Part shown: positions 5,588 through 5,763 of the stretch, piece by piece
Position numbering within the stretch: position 1 is the first letter of the stretch
Layout: each line of letters begins with the position of its first letter
NCBI GenBank assembly: GCA_030528965.1
Contig: JAUMXS010000076.1
Location: 1 to 5,763 of the forward strand
Direction of reading: 5' to 3'
Source: Eubacteriales bacterium
GTDB taxonomy: Bacteria > Bacillota > Clostridia > Oscillospirales > Oscillospiraceae
DNA: 5,763 nucleotides
Made by a program: the position numbers and the translations under genes
Notes under the pieces: model-generated
Database searches by the model: none
Seen by the model: only the letters and a program-made list of their open reading frames with translations
What the model was told of the DNA's origin: nothing

Positions 5588-5763
5588 TTATTCTTCCGTT
5601 ATCGAGCCGGTGTTTCTGTTTTTTCGTTTCTCCGACAGGTTGGCAAGCGTCTCCATGACTTCTCCGTTAAGTCGCATGAAAGCTTCCATGGCTTCATTCC
5701 GGGGCGGATAATACCCGCTTTTATAACGATCGATAACGATCTGATAACGCTCCATCGCCGCCT
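5588..5763 (-). CDS. C-terminal fragment of an unidentified protein, cut by the window edge
   Basis: On the - strand a frame is open from the window edge to a TAA at 5588-5590, giving 57 codons. The visible peptide includes MERYQIVIDRYKSGYY, PPRNEAMEAFMRLNGEV and METLANLSEKRKNRN, ending in TGSITEE. It is charged, likely helical and soluble, with a basic then acidic tail; I recognise no domain. An internal ATG at 5755 might be a start for a 55-residue protein, but the nearest purine-rich bases (AGGCGG) are only about 2 nt away, so continuation from outside is more likely. The stop is about 115 nt before the nitroreductase start, with that gene's own promoter between, so the two need not form an operon. 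Calling it coding rests on the open frame, the plausible composition and the consistent orientation. Confidence 0.55.
   Translation of the reverse strand, partial: AAMERYQIVIDRYKSGYYPPRNEAMEAFMRLNGEVMETLANLSEKRKNRNTGSITEE

Overview
The window is the distal part of a de novo purine biosynthesis operon on the + strand. It is followed by a convergent flavin-type nitroreductase gene and the 3' end of an unidentified gene, both on the - strand. The DNA is moderately GC-rich. Strong AGGAG-type ribosome binding sites, a PurF with iron-sulfur cysteines, a PurN with the long PSFCGxGxYGL loop and a sigma70/sigmaA-like promoter together suggest a Gram-positive anaerobe of the Clostridia (an Oscillospiraceae or Christensenellales-like gut bacterium is my guess). 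Species cannot be fixed from this window.

Layout, + strand: purF (3' part, 1-984), purM (990-2030), purN (2024-2635, GTG start), a PurO-family IMP cyclohydrolase (2636-3313), and a single-domain AICAR transformylase (3329-4513). Gaps are 5, -7, 0 and 15 nt and each downstream gene has its own Shine-Dalgarno sequence, so this is one transcript with probable translational coupling. Positions 4514-4659 form the convergent intergenic region. It holds a hairpin just after the last stop, a 19-bp perfect bidirectional terminator, and a GC-rich hairpin beside the opposing stop codon. On the - strand, a nitroreductase (4660-5472) is read from a near-consensus promoter at 5508-5536. Upstream of it lies a 57-codon C-terminal fragment of an unknown gene (5588-5763).

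How the genes work together: PurF makes phosphoribosylamine from PRPP and glutamine. PurN formylates GAR, PurM closes the imidazole ring to AIR, the AICAR transformylase adds the last formyl group, and the PurO-like enzyme closes the ring to IMP. Steps 1, 3, 5, 9 and 10 of the pathway are therefore present; the others must lie outside the window.

The most notable point is the ending of the pathway. Most bacteria and eukaryotes use one fused PurH/ATIC protein for the last two steps. Here the transformylase half stands alone and resembles the C-terminal domain of eukaryotic ATIC, while the cyclohydrolase half is replaced by an unrelated PurO-type protein best known from archaea. The PurF also belongs to a divergent subfamily with an altered PRPP loop. 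I see no mobile element, CRISPR array, RNA gene or defence system. The window is core metabolism with an unusual enzyme set rather than an undescribed system.
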